A DNA stretch of 64,000 bases, from assembly GCA_024036415.1 (NCBI GenBank), contig JAMWET010001643.1, positions 62,001 to 126,000 on the forward strand, read 5' to 3'. Positions 1 to 12,369 of this stretch are shown here, one piece after another. The position numbers and the translations under genes are program-made. Source of the stretch: Prochilodus magdalenae. Its lineage: Eukaryota; Chordata; Actinopteri; Characiformes; Prochilodontidae. Under the pieces are notes generated by a model. That model was not told where the DNA came from and ran no database searches. It saw nothing but the letters and a program-made list of their open reading frames with translations. Within the stretch, counting starts at the first letter, position 1, and the number at the start of each line of letters is the position of its first letter.

Positions 1-460
1 AGCTCCACTGCAGGGTAAGGAAGCTGCTCCATCCTCCTGTACAGCTCCACTCTGGAGGGGTTTAAGGTGGACTGGATAATTCCATTCTGGAGGGGTTTAA
101 GGTGGACTGTATAATTCCATGAGGGCTAGTTTATAGTTTGGTGTCTTCACATTTATTCTACAGTAGAGCTTTAAGATACACAGAAGGAGAACCTGCCTCG
201 AGGAGCCGTAAACAGAAATATAAATGTATTAAATTCCTGTAGAGCTGAGATGTCCATCCTTATCTGCAAAGGCCAGTCTGGCCGCCTGTGTTCACACCAC
301 ACAAGCTGTAGCACACCCGACTCCTCTAGTGTAATCAGTTTGTCTGAGTCGTCAGACTGCTGATGAGAACTCCTGCTTCGTTGGCATGAAAACCTGAAAA
401 CTTGAAAGAGACTGGTCACCCCTGCTCTACTTCCACCACCAGCCACTTCATGAGGTACAC
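1..460 (-). repeat. Interspersed repeat, copy 1 (inverted relative to 35880-36170)
   Basis: The stretch holds a short tandem motif (GGGGTTTAAGGTGGACTG, repeated with divergence) followed by a segment ending near GAGAACCTGC. Its reverse complement is recognisable at 35880-36170, so this is an interspersed element rather than a gene. The ORF read here on the minus strand has no recognisable domain and I do not call it a gene. Confidence 0.6.
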
Positions 461-486
461 TTCTCTGTATCTAAACTCATTAGCCA

Positions 487-930
487 CTGTATCAGCTCCA
501 CTGACCATACAGGACACTCTGTAGGTGTACAGGTCCAGACTGTAGTCCATCTGTTTCTCTGTATACTGTATTACCCTGTTCTTCAATGGTCAGGACCCCC
601 ACAGGACCCCCACAGAGCAGGTAGTATGTGGGTGGAGGATCATTCTCAGCACTCCAGTGACACTGACGTGGTGCTGGTGTGCGTGGATCAGACACAGCAG
701 TGCTGTGTCCACTCACTGTCCACTCTATTAGACACTCCTACCTTGCTGGTCCACCTTGTAGATGTTCAGTGAGAGACGAGCACAGCGGCACCACGTCACT
801 GTAGGGCTCCGAGGTGGTACTATTGCGGTTCCTGACCATTGAAGAACGGGTAACAAGGAATAGATAACAGAGATACAGATGGACTACGGTTTGTTAAAGT
901 GATCAGAGGAGCTGATAAGATGGTGTAAAT
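487..930 (+). repeat. Foldback-element family fragment
   Basis: This is a diverged copy of the element that is complete at 51050-52001. It shares the blocks CATACAGGACACTCTGTAGG, CTTCAATGGTCAGGACCCCC and GGATCATTCTCAGCAC. A degraded right arm in the opposite sense runs to about 930. It occupies most of the space upstream of the rpl6 promoter. Confidence 0.75.
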
Positions 931-1095
931 ACACGGAGGCGTTTCCAATAAAGTGACAGGTCCGTGTATGTTTACGGAGAAAACGGTCATTCAGTGTGAA
1001 TGTCAATGCGAGCGCCGGTCGGTAGGTGGCAGTCTGCAGCTCACTCACAGCCTTCGGAACGCAGCCGAAGAAAAGCGAGCGTAACACGTCACGAG

Positions 1096-1144
1096 TATAT
1101 ATACGTCAAATGCCCGGATGTCGGTCTTTTTTTTCTAGCTAAAG
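1096..1144 (+). promoter_or_regulatory. rpl6: rpl6 core promoter and 5'TOP leader exon
   Basis: A TATATATA box lies at 1096-1103. A C followed by an uninterrupted T run begins at 1126, thirty bases downstream, which is the 5'-terminal oligopyrimidine start typical of ribosomal-protein mRNAs. The leader exon would be only about 19 nt (1126-1144), ending AAAG before a GTAATT donor, and joins the ATG exon at 2695 across a 1.55-kb intron. TOP control of translation by mTOR/LARP1 is established for the family. The exact start is inferred from the motif. Confidence 0.7.
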
Positions 1145-2694
1145 GTAATTGTGACTTCCATGTCGACGTTCTCGAAATGTAATCTGCTATCATCTGTGTG
1201 AAAGAGACTGTATATCACGTCCAGAGCTCGTATGAATGTATTAGGGTTCTATTAATACTGTAATCTAGGATGATTTTGAGTCTTAATTGCGTTTTTGTTG
1301 ATCTTGTCCTCCCTTCTGTAGCTGGGCCCGAAGCCCGGCTTGACTGCTGAGCGCTTCTAGGTCTTTCCGCTAGCAGCATGCTTACCTCATGGTGATAACT
1401 GCTGGATTAGGTTCTTCTGAGTGTGGTTGAGCGCCCGGCAGGTTTATATGGTTGTGTTTGTGGTCCGGTTCGCGTTATTACGGGGTTCGGTAATTCTGTG
1501 TGACTGCCGGGAGTGTTGTGCTAGCGAGCTCTGCTAAAGTGAGGCACGTTTGTTAGCCAGGTTGCTCTGTGTGTGTCATACGCTCGTGTGATTCCTGTAA
1601 CTGAAGGTTTGGGAATGCTGTGGAGTTTTCCTTATTCCTGTCATTCTCTTTAGACTGTAAGGAATCTGTATTTGGTCCGTGTAACTAACGTGGTAGCCTT
1701 GCTGTGGTGCAGATCAGCTGGACTTCAGGTCTGAGTTTCTGATTTAGCGGACTTGGTTCTGATCAAATGTCACTTCTAGGCTTTGCTCTGAAATATAGTC
1801 TGTCTGGTTTTGGCATTTTGGGGTTACATTGAGTAAGACTACTGCTGAGGGTATGTTCCTCTGACTCGGGATATTTATGATAAATATAGCCAGTGCTGGC
1901 TGTAGTGCTGAACAGGTTGGGGTAAATATCTAATTGTTTTCTGGCTAATATTGAGACTGTGATTTGGTTCAGGCCTGTGTTTTGTAGCCATTTTTTTCCT
2001 AATAAAATTTAATTTTCACCCCTGAATGTAATGTGCTGGACTACATGTAAGGCTGTGGTCAGACTACAGCCTAATCTGAGGTTTCTGAAGTCAGATGTAT
2101 TTGATTGACTGTCCACAGACGTCTTTTCTCAGTGACTGGATTAGATTTGTGTGTCCAGATATCTCCCCAAGTTTCTGGGATGTAGACGTGATGGTAATAT
2201 GGCTTTCATGCATGGAAGCAGGAGCGAAGGAGGTCTGGCATTGAGTCTCCAAAAGCAATGTGGGTTCAGAGCTCTTGGGTGCTATTCCTGAACCCCAGCT
2301 CTTCAGTCACTCTGAATTTGACCCTTGTCTTTGTCACTTTGCAAGGTCCAGGTTTGTGTCTGTCAACATCTAATAGGTATCACATTATCAGAAATCAGTC
2401 TGGATATACCATATCTGGATTTAGGGTGTCCAGTCTGGACATGGCTTTAGTCATGGTTGTAATGTCACAACACATGGATGTTTGGTTGCCTCTGATTGGT
2501 CCAGTTCATCTATAGGCGGTTCCATAGACAGCATTGCTGGCAGTGTAGGCTATAATGGGAATCAGTTGCAGCTCTTGCAATTTGGAAATTGCACTCTCTT
2601 GGATTGGGATTTCAATATAAACAATATTTCGGCTCTGTCGGGCTGTGTTGGGAGACTGATCTGAAAATGACTGACCTTATAACTTGTATTTCAG

Positions 2695-4725
2695 ATGGCT
2701 GAGGGGGATAAAAAGAAGGTCGCCCGTAAGCGGCACTGCAGCCGCAACCCTGTCTTGGCCAGGGGCATCGGCCGCTTCTCCCGCTCTGTCATGTACGCCC
2801 GGCGGGCCATGTACAAGAGGAAGACCAAGGCACCTGAAACTAAGGTGAGCACGTCATCAGAGGTTGTACACCAGTACCAGACGTGGTGCTGAAATACGCA
2901 GGTTTGAGTAGATTGAGAGATGTCATGTTGTTCAGCACACAGATCATTTCATGTTAAAATCATTTGCTTTTCAGATTGAGAAGAAGCTGAAGGTGAAGAC
3001 CCCTACCACAGTTGTCAAACCCGTTGGTGGAGACAAGAACGGAGGCACCCGTGTTGTCAGACTGCGCAAAATGGTGAGTCTTTCTTCTGTGTGTTGATGT
3101 ACGTGTCTTTACTGAATGATGCCCTCTCCCATGAATTTGCTCTCCTCTTTAAACTCGAGTGCTAAGTTAGCTTTGCTAGCGAGATGTATCCTATGCTCAC
3201 CCCTGTATTCGGTTCTTCCAGCCCCGTTACTACCCCACGGAGGATGTTACCCGCAAGTTGCGGAGTCACGGTATCAAGCCCTTCAGCCAGCACAGGAGGA
3301 AGCTCCGTACCTCCATCACCCCTGGAACTGTACTGATCATGCTCACTGGCCGCCACCGTGGCAAGGTAGCTGAACTCCTGCGTCTTGCTTTTCCTTTGAC
3401 TGGGTTTTGTTCACCCACACTGACGTGTAGCTTCTAAATGAATCTGTATAGTGATGCGTCTTGCTGGTTGTTTATTGTGTGGTGAATCCGGGACAGATAA
3501 AGAACTGAGCGTACCGAGTGTGCACTTCTGAAACAGACGCTGCTATTTGGCTCCTGTGGTCCTGTTAATGCGGTCGATTTAGTTTGTGATCGTAAAGAAT
3601 CTATCCAAAGTCGGTTTCTAAATCGTTTTTTGAGCTTACTGGAGCAAAATGACGTTGTCTCTTGTAATATGTGTGTATGTAGATTAACAGTGGTACAGAA
3701 CTGATTGATTAGTTATTACACCAGCTTGCAGATATACCTAGAGATATCAGCAAATTAATTTTGGTCCTTTTAAAGGTAATGCAAAGTCTTGGCTTTCATG
3801 TACACTTGATCCCCTTGCCCCCATGTTTTGCCCATATAGCAGATTAACTGAGAGAAAAACAGTTTCAGGTAAAAGCTTGTCACACAATCAGCAGCTGTGC
3901 TCAAGTCCTTCTCTTTTCCTCTTGCAGCGCGTGGTCTTCCTCAAGCAGCTGTCCAGCGGTCTCCTCCTTGTTACTGGTAGGTGTCGGGTATTCCCTGACT
4001 TCACTGCTGGTTTGACACCATGCATATGTGCACCAGTACACCTGGTTTCGTGGCTTTTGAATTGGGCTGGTGGGTTTAATTCGACCTCCTGCCTCTTCTC
4101 TAGGTCCCCTGGTAATCAACAGAGTCCCCCTGCGCAGAGCTCATCAGAAGTTCTGCATCGCCACATCCACCAAGGTGGACATTTCCAGCATCAAGCTCCC
4201 CAAGACCCTGACTGATGCTTATTTCAAGAAGAAGAAGCTCAGGAAGCCCAAACACCAGGAGGGAGAGATCTTCGACACAGAGAAGGAGGTAACCACTTCA
4301 CTCCCATACGTCTCCTGATAAGACTGAACATGCAGGGTGATGTGGCCGTTAATAGGATCCCTGTGATGAGTGGAAGTTCATTTCAGAGGCAGATAAAATC
4401 TTTCAAGGAGTCATTGCAGGTGTATTAAAGATCTGCCTGAGTACATGATCAGACTAGAGCATGTCACCTGATTAATAATAATAGTTTTATTATATAAATA
4501 GTCTGTTTATCTGCATAGTTAACGCCACACCTATTCAGAACTGAGCTGTTGTCTTTTGCCTCCTCTCTGTAGAAGTACCAGTTGACAGAGCAGCGCAAGG
4601 AAGACCAGAAAGCAGTGGATTCGCAGCTGTTGCCCCTCATTAAGAAGGTCCCTCAGCTGAAGGGATACCTGCGCTCCCAATTCTTCCTGTCCAATGGCGT
4701 GTACCCACACAAACTGGTTTTCTAA
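2695..4725 (+). CDS. rpl6: 60S ribosomal protein L6 (eL6)
   Basis: This encodes the large-subunit cytosolic ribosomal protein eL6. There are six coding exons: 2695-2844, 2975-3073, 3222-3365, 3928-3976, 4104-4288 and 4573-4725. All have GT-AG borders and they sum to 780 nt (259 residues). The ATG immediately follows the splice acceptor (TTTCAG), so essentially the whole leader is the tiny TOP exon upstream. The protein begins with a basic region (residues about 5-45, rich in Arg/Lys). The conserved eL6 core follows with RYYPTEDV near residue 84 and TGRHRGK near 125. The basic tail ends in the family-typical [10 protein letters not shown]. It is shorter than human RPL6 (288) because the lysine-rich N-terminal extension is reduced. 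The next gene, dynll1, is convergent. Identity is secure. Confidence 0.97.
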
Positions 4726-4734
4726 AGAAATGCC

Positions 4735-4740
4735 AATAAA
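4735..4740 (+). terminator. rpl6: rpl6 polyadenylation signal
   Basis: A canonical AATAAA begins ten bases after the stop codon, giving a very short 3' UTR. A GT-rich element (CTCTGTGTTTGTAC) follows at about 4766-4780, as expected for cleavage. Confidence 0.85.
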
Positions 4741-4789
4741 CAGTCGTTTCAACCCATTACCTCGCGCTCTGTGTTTGTACCGCCGCTTT

Positions 4790-6260
4790 ATGACTTATTT
4801 ATAATTTAATCCAGATAAGGACCTCCGTAAGTAGCCGTGTTGGGCTGACCGCTTCATTAGCGGAGGAATTGAGGTCTGGAGAGAGAGGAATATCCTGCTC
4901 CTGTTTCACAGAGATTTGTTCTAGTCATAACAGTGAATGTCTAAGAGCTGAGTGTTAAATAACCAAATGGAGATTAACTGATCAAAATCTGCTGGGAGTT
5001 GGATCTCCATGGAAACCCAGCATCTGAAAACTAAAGAGCAAAACTGTATGGACAGTGACCATAACTATATGGATGTCACCCAGATAAATATGGAGGTTTG
5101 CTGTGTTAAAAAAAAAAAAAAAAAAATTAAGGATTCCTTTATGAATATTTTTTTTAAACTAGCTGAGTTATACCTGATGCGGATGGTGGTGCTGGTTGTT
5201 TGTAACATGGTGAAGGCTGGTATTTGTATTGTAGTCCAGAAGAGGGTGATGCTGAGCTATCTGCTGAAATGTCAGCAATTTATTTAACTGCGTTTAAAAC
5301 ACTAGACGTGTGTCGTAAACTGTCCAGTGCTGATCCCAGTAGCGGTACAGTTAGGAACGTCTGGCTGATGTCTCCATGGAGAAACACTGAATATCAGAAT
5401 CGACCCCCGCTCCTCATAGTGGTACATTCCAAACCTAAACCCATAATACATGTAATATGAATTCAGGAAAGTTGTGGATCCAGGATCAGATTCGGTGCTT
5501 CTGTTCTGGGAGGCCAGGTTAGGAATGTCATATGAATACCGTTCCAGCTGGTTGTGTTGATGCTGTTTGTAATGTGGTATATCACCTGACTACACTTTCT
5601 TCTGGGTGAATGGCTCGACTTGGCTTATTTGCACCAAGCGTTCGCCCTGAAGGTAGAGTAGTGATCCCAGGAATCCCCCCAGACCAGAATCAAGGCATTA
5701 TTAGATTCTAGTTTGAAGTTGAAGTCACCAGTGAAGAGATTAATGCTGGAACACATGCCCTGGCAGGTGGCCGTTAATGTTTTTATGAAATACGATCACA
5801 AACGGTTCTAAAATTCATATTTCAGGTATTAGGCCACACATTAATAGCCACTTTGTGCGGTAGCATTCTGTGAGGTAGCGTTTAAATGCATTAATATGCT
5901 CCAGTCTGGTTCCAGTCACCACAGAGCGTATCGCATGAGACCACTCGATTTAGATGTTTACATCGTATTGACTGAATTATGATGAGATATATGCACATGT
6001 GGTGGAACTAGTAGATCTGAACTGAGCTGCCCGGTCCTCCTCCCTGAAATCCACTTGAGTGGGGTGGTTATTACCAGTACCAGAACCGGGCACCTCTGTC
6101 CTGGAAGGTTTGAACCACATTCACTGACCTCCTGTAGCAGTGATTGTTTGAGGAAGCATCATGCACGCTCTCCAAACCCACCCCCCGTGTTGCTCCGTGT
6201 TGGTGTTAAGGTGGTCCCAAAGAAAAGACATCACTGGCCAAGCAGTAACCAAGCGACAAC
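4790..6260. other. Intergenic, no gene recognised
   Basis: This is the stretch between the convergent rpl6 and dynll1 3' ends. It contains a poly-A run (about 5108-5127) and otherwise moderately AT-rich unique-looking sequence. Short ORFs here show no domain or splice pattern. Confidence 0.6.
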
Positions 6261-6282
6261 AAACAGTGAAGCCACATGAATG

Positions 6283-6288
6283 TTTATT
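6283..6288 (-). terminator. dynll1: dynll1 polyadenylation signal (candidate)
   Basis: TTTATT on the plus strand reads AATAAA on the gene strand, 469 bases beyond the stop codon. It would give a 3' UTR of roughly 0.5 kb. No nearer canonical signal is seen on the minus strand, although A/T-rich sequence at 6540-6610 could hold a variant. Confidence 0.55.
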
Positions 6289-6756
6289 TAAGAGACACAC
6301 TAGAGGTCTACGTAGAACAGTAAGGCCAACATACTCAACCAACAGTAATATAACCAACCCTGAGTGTGTGTCTCATTATGGGCGCCTCCAATCATGTCCC
6401 CATCCGGTTTACTCGATGTCGTGGTTCACAGGTAGCCCATCTTTAGCCCTAAAGCACCCTCCCTCCCCCCCGCCCTGTCTTAGTGTCCGAAACGATAGTC
6501 CCTGCATCCACCTGCAGAGCCCAACCAATTAGCTGTGATTAAAAAAAATAAAAGTGACATAAAATATTCACCCTGTGTGTAGAAAACAAAAATAAATACA
6601 TGTTTTTTTTACTCATCTTTTCCCCCCTCACGCAGCCATTTTCTTACAACAAAAAGAGGAACGAAAGGAGAAGCAGCCAAGAGAAGGCAGGTCCCAGAAC
6701 AGGAATGATCAGCCTTTCTGTACAGTCAGTATTGGATGGTCAGCCCACGCCGAGGC

Positions 6757-7515
<759 letters not shown>

Positions 7516-8160
7516 TTACCGTGTAACGCTCAAACGAGGCTCTCGCGGAACGCGTTCACAGCTCCGCCATCCCGAGATGGTTACATAATGCCAGCAGCAC
7601 ATGTTCTGCTGGAGAGCCTTTTCCTCCATCGCCATTGCATAACAATCTCATCGGTCCCCTCTCCTCGAGCTGTCGTTGCTATGGCCACCCTGCCCAGAAT
7701 CTATCACTGACCCGCTCCCCCGTGTACAGAGCGCCAGCTACTCCAGATGCACATACACTGGTTATTATTAATACCCGGATTGCTGGCCATGCCATGCATA
7801 TGCACCAATAGGAAACGACAGTGAATAAAAGCCAGGCAGCCTAATAGGTTAACTAGCTGTATACATATACATATATATTCTACCATAACTGAATATATAT
7901 ATACCAGATTGCAGTAGTTTATATGTAGTAGTATATATAAACCTTCCTTCTGTACCGGACCACGACGACAGGTTCGCCAGCTCGCCCAAACCATGAAATA
8001 ACACTATAAATAACAACAATAATACTACTAATAATTATGGTTATGATAAACCGTTCGTGCCTGAGCTGGAACCTGTGTTCCTCTGAATTAGCCTCAGACA
8101 GGCGGTTCCAGGTTTCAGACCCAATAAACCACAGAGATGACCTTCCCGAGGTGTACTTAC

Positions 8161-8340
8161 CTGGTATTTCTGAGTCCGCTCGGAGAGAAGAGTAATGAAT
8201 TGCTCCGGCCGCCTCTGCTGAACTCCCGCTAAGTGGTTGACTGAAAGTACTGTGGGTGTGTTACCGACTACTCGTTGTACTCAGGCTCGCGTTCTCATTG
8301 GCTAGCCTTTACCTCCGCCGTCTTGCCATTGGTCCGATTC
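8161..8340 (-). promoter_or_regulatory. dynll1: dynll1 non-coding exon 1 and promoter
   Basis: A consensus donor (ACCAG/GTAAGTAC on the gene strand) closes a leader exon beginning at 8161. Upstream on the gene strand are two CCAAT-type boxes, seen on the plus strand as CATTGG at about 8297 and CCATTGG at about 8326, in a GC-richer patch with several CpGs. No TATA box is obvious. The transcription start is inferred to lie near 8220-8260. Confidence 0.6.
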
Positions 8341-8414
8341 TCGGCGTTCTCTCCACACTTTACCGCTGCGTTTTATTTCAGACCGGCATGCTTTGCGGCG
8401 CAGACGCTGTACGC

Positions 8415-8428
8415 GTACCCATAGCAAC
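8415..8428 (+). promoter_or_regulatory. X-box-like RFX motif upstream of dynll1
   Basis: GTACCC-AT-AGCAAC matches the RFX X-box (GTNRCC, short spacer, RGYAAC) at 11 of 12 half-site positions. It lies roughly 170 bases upstream of the inferred dynll1 start. LC8 is a component of ciliary dyneins, so RFX control would make sense, but a single near-match is weak evidence. Confidence 0.35.
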
Positions 8429-8739
8429 GTACTGAAACGCCGATTGTAAATGGTAGGTGGTTATTGATGTACATGTTGAGAAGTCCAGGTCAGGATGTGT
8501 TTTCTGGGTTCGGTACTTTCTGCGGATCCTTTTTGGTCTTGAATTAAATTAAATAAAGCTTTATAAAACATTAACATTTATATATCAGAACAGAAAAAAC
8601 TTCAGATTAGGTTTACATATCAGAACTCCGGCTTTATAAATATGAAACTTCCGGGCCCATTTCCAGGTCTAAACGTGTCCACAGAACCCCACTAAAAGAA
8701 ATGACAGTCTCAGAACTTATAAACCGTTTCAGGCCCTCT

Positions 8740-9180
8740 TGTGGCGTCTACTGAGCCGCTGAGGCTCCGGTCTTTCCAGCATGCAGCAGTTCTGTGTTCT
8801 TTGTAGTTTTTGTAGTCCAAAAAGGCCCTTTAGATATCATTCTAGCTCTTTCCTTGTGATGGGAAAGAGAAGAGGAGAGTCGGCAGCTGATAAACTGAGT
8901 TAAAGTTCTTACACCAACAAAGGCAGGCCGGTTAGCTAACGTTAGCACCTTCAACAAAAGCCTATCTGATTCTTTGTGGAGACCCCTTGAATAGACGGAG
9001 TTTTACAGGCTGTGTTTTGCTATAAATCCACATCTTCATGTTCCGGGAGTTGGATTTTTTATATGCTGGTCAGCTATAGGTAATATAGCTAGCCTTTAGC
9101 TCCGCCTATTTTAGATAGGTTGCGTTAGCTCCGCCTTAGCTGTGCCATAGCTAGCCACCGTAGCAAGCTAACTAGGCTTA
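8740..9180 (+). repeat. Interspersed repeat family A, copy 1
   Basis: This segment (CTACTGAGCCGCTGAGG ... GCAGTTCTGTGTTC ... TAATATAGCTAGCC) recurs at 32900-33310 in the same sense and at 56690-57120 inverted. An additional partial inverted copy lies at about 9870-10115. The shared 3' part is rich in (T)TAGCT/GCTAGC. I do not recognise the family. No coding capacity is seen. Confidence 0.65.
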
Positions 9181-9590
9181 GCTCCATTTTAACTAAATAG
9201 CTAACCTTAGCTATATCTCACCTAGATACTTAGCTCCGCTTTAGCTGAACAGCTTGGCTTGGCTCCATTTTAGCTAAATAGCTAACCTTAGCTATATCTC
9301 ACCTAGATACTTAGCTCCGCTTTAGCTGAACAGCTTGGCTTGGCTCCATTTAAACTAAAAAGCTAACCATAGCTATATCTCACCTAGATACTTAGCTCCG
9401 CTTTAGCTGAACAGCTTGGCTTGGCTCCATTTTAGCTAAATAGCTAACCTTAGCTATATCTCACCTAGATACTTAGCTCCGCTTTAGCTGAACAGCTTGG
9501 CTTGGCTTCATTTTAGCTAAATAGCTAACCTTAGCTATATCTCACCTAGATACTTAGCTTCGCTTTAGCTGAACAGCTTGCCTTAGCCCC
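9140..9590 (+). repeat. 81-bp minisatellite made of TTAGCT-type words
   Basis: The anchor CCTAGATACTTAGCT recurs at 9221, 9302, 9383, 9464 and 9545, an exact 81-base period over about five copies with few substitutions. Flanks to about 9090 and 9860 are degenerate (C)TTAGCT/TAGCTA text of the same composition, so the array has decayed at both ends. It sits between two inverted copies of repeat family A. Confidence 0.9.
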
Positions 9591-9869
9591 GCCTAAGCTA
9601 GATAGTTTGTCTTAGTTCCGCTTAAGGTAAATAGACAGCCTTAGCCCCGCCTAAGCTAAATAGCTAACCATGGCTTTGCTTAAGTTAGATAAGTCTGCCT
9701 TGGCCCTGCCTTAGCCAAGTAGCTAACCTTAGCTCTGCTCCAGCTAGATAGATAGCCTTACCTCTGCATTCGTTAGATATCTAGCTTTAGCTCAGCCATT
9801 GCTAAATAGCTACCCTTAGCTGTATAGTTTACCTTAGCTCCACCTTAGCTAGATATCTAACCTAGCTAT

Positions 9870-10130
9870 CAACCTTCATCCGACTGACAAGACTTGGACC
9901 CAAAACAGAAGAAGTAACACCCCATAAAACTCATAGTGTATATCACGGGTATCTGCAAAGGGCTAGTTTTTTTTTGCCACGTTAGCAGATAAGCTGCCAC
10001 TATATTGTGTGTCTTCAGTGGTATAAGACTGTAACTCATTTTATCAGCTGCAGACTCTCCTCTTACCACAGGGAAAGATCTAGAATGATAACTGAGTAGC
10101 TTTTCGGACTCAGATCTATTCAAATAAAGC
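9870..10130 (-). repeat. Interspersed repeat family A, inverted partial copy
   Basis: The block GGGAAAGATCTAGAATGATAACTGAGT and its flanks match the inverted copy near 57000-57045. Together with the copy at 8740-9180 it brackets the 81-bp array in opposite orientation. Confidence 0.55.
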
Positions 10131-10724
10131 AAGTCTTAGTAAAGGTTCGACTCATGGATATTACAGTCAGTGTGTTTTATGTCAGATGTGGCCAATAACT
10201 TAATAATATATAAACATAACCTAAAAATAAAAACACAGAAATATCCACCCAGAATATGCAACAGTGGGGATAAATCGTCTTCTCGAGGAGATACACCGTC
10301 AAAAATTAAATAATCATATATTACATGGGGAGTATTCATGAAGAACCTTGAAATAATGAGGTTCTCTTACTTTGCTGGGCCAGAAAACTTAGGAAACACA
10401 GTTCCTCAAGCATCGTAAACAAATCTACTCCAGAACATACTGTGGAGGGTTCTAGTGTGATCTTAGGTGGTGTGTTCTGTTCTCAGCGTTTATTCACTGG
10501 GTATATTTTACGACTCAGACTTCAGTCATTTATTGGAGCGGGTGGGGCTGGAAACCGCCCAGGGTGTGTGAGGGAGAGGGACAGGCAGAGGAGAGCTGTG
10601 AGTCAGTGAGGGCAAAAAAACAAGGAAATAAGAAAATAACCTCCCTTATGTGTGGCACAGCAGCAACCAACAACTGAAAAACCCCTACAGATACATACCT
10701 ACACCCACCTCCTGGAACCTACAT

Positions 10725-11015
10725 TCCATCAGCTCCGCTGACCATACAGGGCATTCTGTAGTTGTACAGTTCCAGACTGTAGTCCATCTGTTTCTCTGTA
10801 TACTGTATTACCCTGTTCTTCAATGGTCAGGACCCCCACAGGACCACCACAGAGCAGGTATGATGTGGGTGGTGGATCATTCTCAGCACTGCAGTGACAC
10901 TGACGTGGTGGTGGTGTGTTAGTGTGTGTGGTGCTGGTGTGAGTGGATCAGACACAGTAGTGCTGCTGGACACCTCAGTGTCCATTCTGCTAGACACAAC
11001 TGATTGGTTTAGTAC
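10725..11015 (+). repeat. Foldback-element family fragment
   Basis: This left-arm copy of the 51050-52001 element contains CTTCAATGGTCAGGACCCCC, GGATCATTCTCAGCACTGCA and GTGGATCAGACACAG. It ends abruptly against the Tc1-like relic starting at about 11040. Confidence 0.8.
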
Positions 11016-11039
11016 CATATATCCTCAGCATCAAAAGAG

Positions 11040-11660
11040 CAGCTGCACGTAACAGACTGATATGATCAATATTTATTGAGCTACACATACAGAAGTCTGT
11101 CTCTCAGTATGGCGTTGGGCCGCCGTGTTCGCTAACCCAACACACCAGACGTCTCGGTATGGAGGTTCCTAATGGAGTCCTGTGATATTCCATCCCATGC
11201 AGCTTGAACATCCTCATTCCTGCAGATGGTGCGGTAGGGGTGGAGGTGGAGTGACACCAGCCCTGATGACCACGGTGCCTCCACACACGGATTCGTTGGG
11301 CGTCTCCACCAAGACTAAAGCGGGACTCGTCACTGAAGATGACCCGCTGCCATTCTGAGTCACTCCATGACAGTCTGGTACGACACCACTGCAGTCTTTG
11401 GTGACGGTGACGTGGTGTTAAGGACAGTTGTCGTGGTAACGTTCTGTGTGCATGTAGTCCTGCGTGGTGCAGCCGTCTGCCGATGGTGCTGCACTAACAG
11501 GATGACTCATGGAGGACACCACTGCTCACTGGATGTCTGTAACGGTGGCTGTTGGGTCAGTCAGGCACAGAGATAAGACTCGGTTCTTGCTTATGGTACA
11601 TGTGCGGCTTGAATCATTAGCATGTCTCACCATGTCAAACCTACCCACCAAGGTTCATTC
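11040..11660 (-). pseudogene. Tc1-like transposase relic, family 1 copy 1
   Basis: This is a damaged Tc1/mariner-type transposase read on the minus strand. In shifting frames it keeps a catalytic-region motif (FSDESRFSLGGD then IRVWRHRG) and the C-terminal ending RRLVCWVSEHGGPTPY-like, equivalent to the RGGPTRY ends of Tc1 proteins. Stops and frameshifts separate these pieces and the N-terminal DNA-binding part is missing, so it is non-autonomous. Near-identical copies are at 53660-54380 and 57985-58740. Confidence 0.75.
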
Positions 11661-11999
11661 CTGTGGCTGCAGCTGTTGTATACTAAAATCTGACGTGGTT
11701 CAGAAAACGTTTGATCTTGCGGTGATGATGAATAAAAATCTGATGCATTAATAGATCTTTGCTCTTCTTGTTCGTTGTCGTTGTGTGATGTCATCAGGAA
11801 ACATTTAAATGTGTAGCTATGCCTGTAACACAATTGTACATAATACACTACTAAAACTATGGATTTTGGATGCAGCATGTTTTGGGTCAAGCGGCTTTAT
11901 TTATGATCCTACACATGAAGTCAAACCAGCCCATATTTAAAAGAACCACAGTGTGGGATCTAGGTGTGTGTCTGGATTTACAGAAACACTAAATAATTA

Positions 12000-12365
12000 G
12001 ATGGAGGGAATAAACTCCCACTGGCTCTCCGATCAGCTGAGTCTCTCGCAGTTTTCAAGCGCAAGCTGAAGACCCGTAAATTAAAATACCATGTTTCTGC
12101 TCTTATACTGACCATGACCGGTCTTCTCTCTAGGTATAAGCGCTGGGTTGGGGTTGCCAGGTAGCGCACTTATTCTTATATGTGTCTGTGTATGGATCTC
12201 TCTAGGTATCAGCACTGGCCCTTGTTCGGGCAATGTCTGAGCTCATGGCAGGTTTTAGACTCTAACCTTCCTGTACTAGCTGGGAAACATTATCTGACGG
12301 AACACTGAGCATGGCTGTAAGTCGCTCTGGATAAGAGCATGCTAAATGCCTTAATGTACATGTAA
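12000..12365 (+). pseudogene. 3' end of a non-LTR retrotransposon-like element
   Basis: The plus strand keeps a short basic reading stretch (FKRKLKTRKLKYHVSAL) like the C-terminus of fish LINE ORF2 proteins. The repeat tail TAAGTCGCTCTGGATAAGAGC follows. The same tail in reverse appears at about 49520-49560. Only the 3' end is present. Family assignment is inference. Confidence 0.5.
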
Positions 12366-12369
12366 ATAC

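Noticed and set aside
171..716. Minus-strand ORFs at the left edge
   Set aside because: They lie in two interspersed repeats with copies elsewhere in the window and carry no protein signature.
4362..4440. C/D-box snoRNA in an rpl6 intron
   Set aside because: GTGATGAG and a later CTGAG resemble boxes C and D, but no terminal stem pairs them and no C'/D' boxes are clear.
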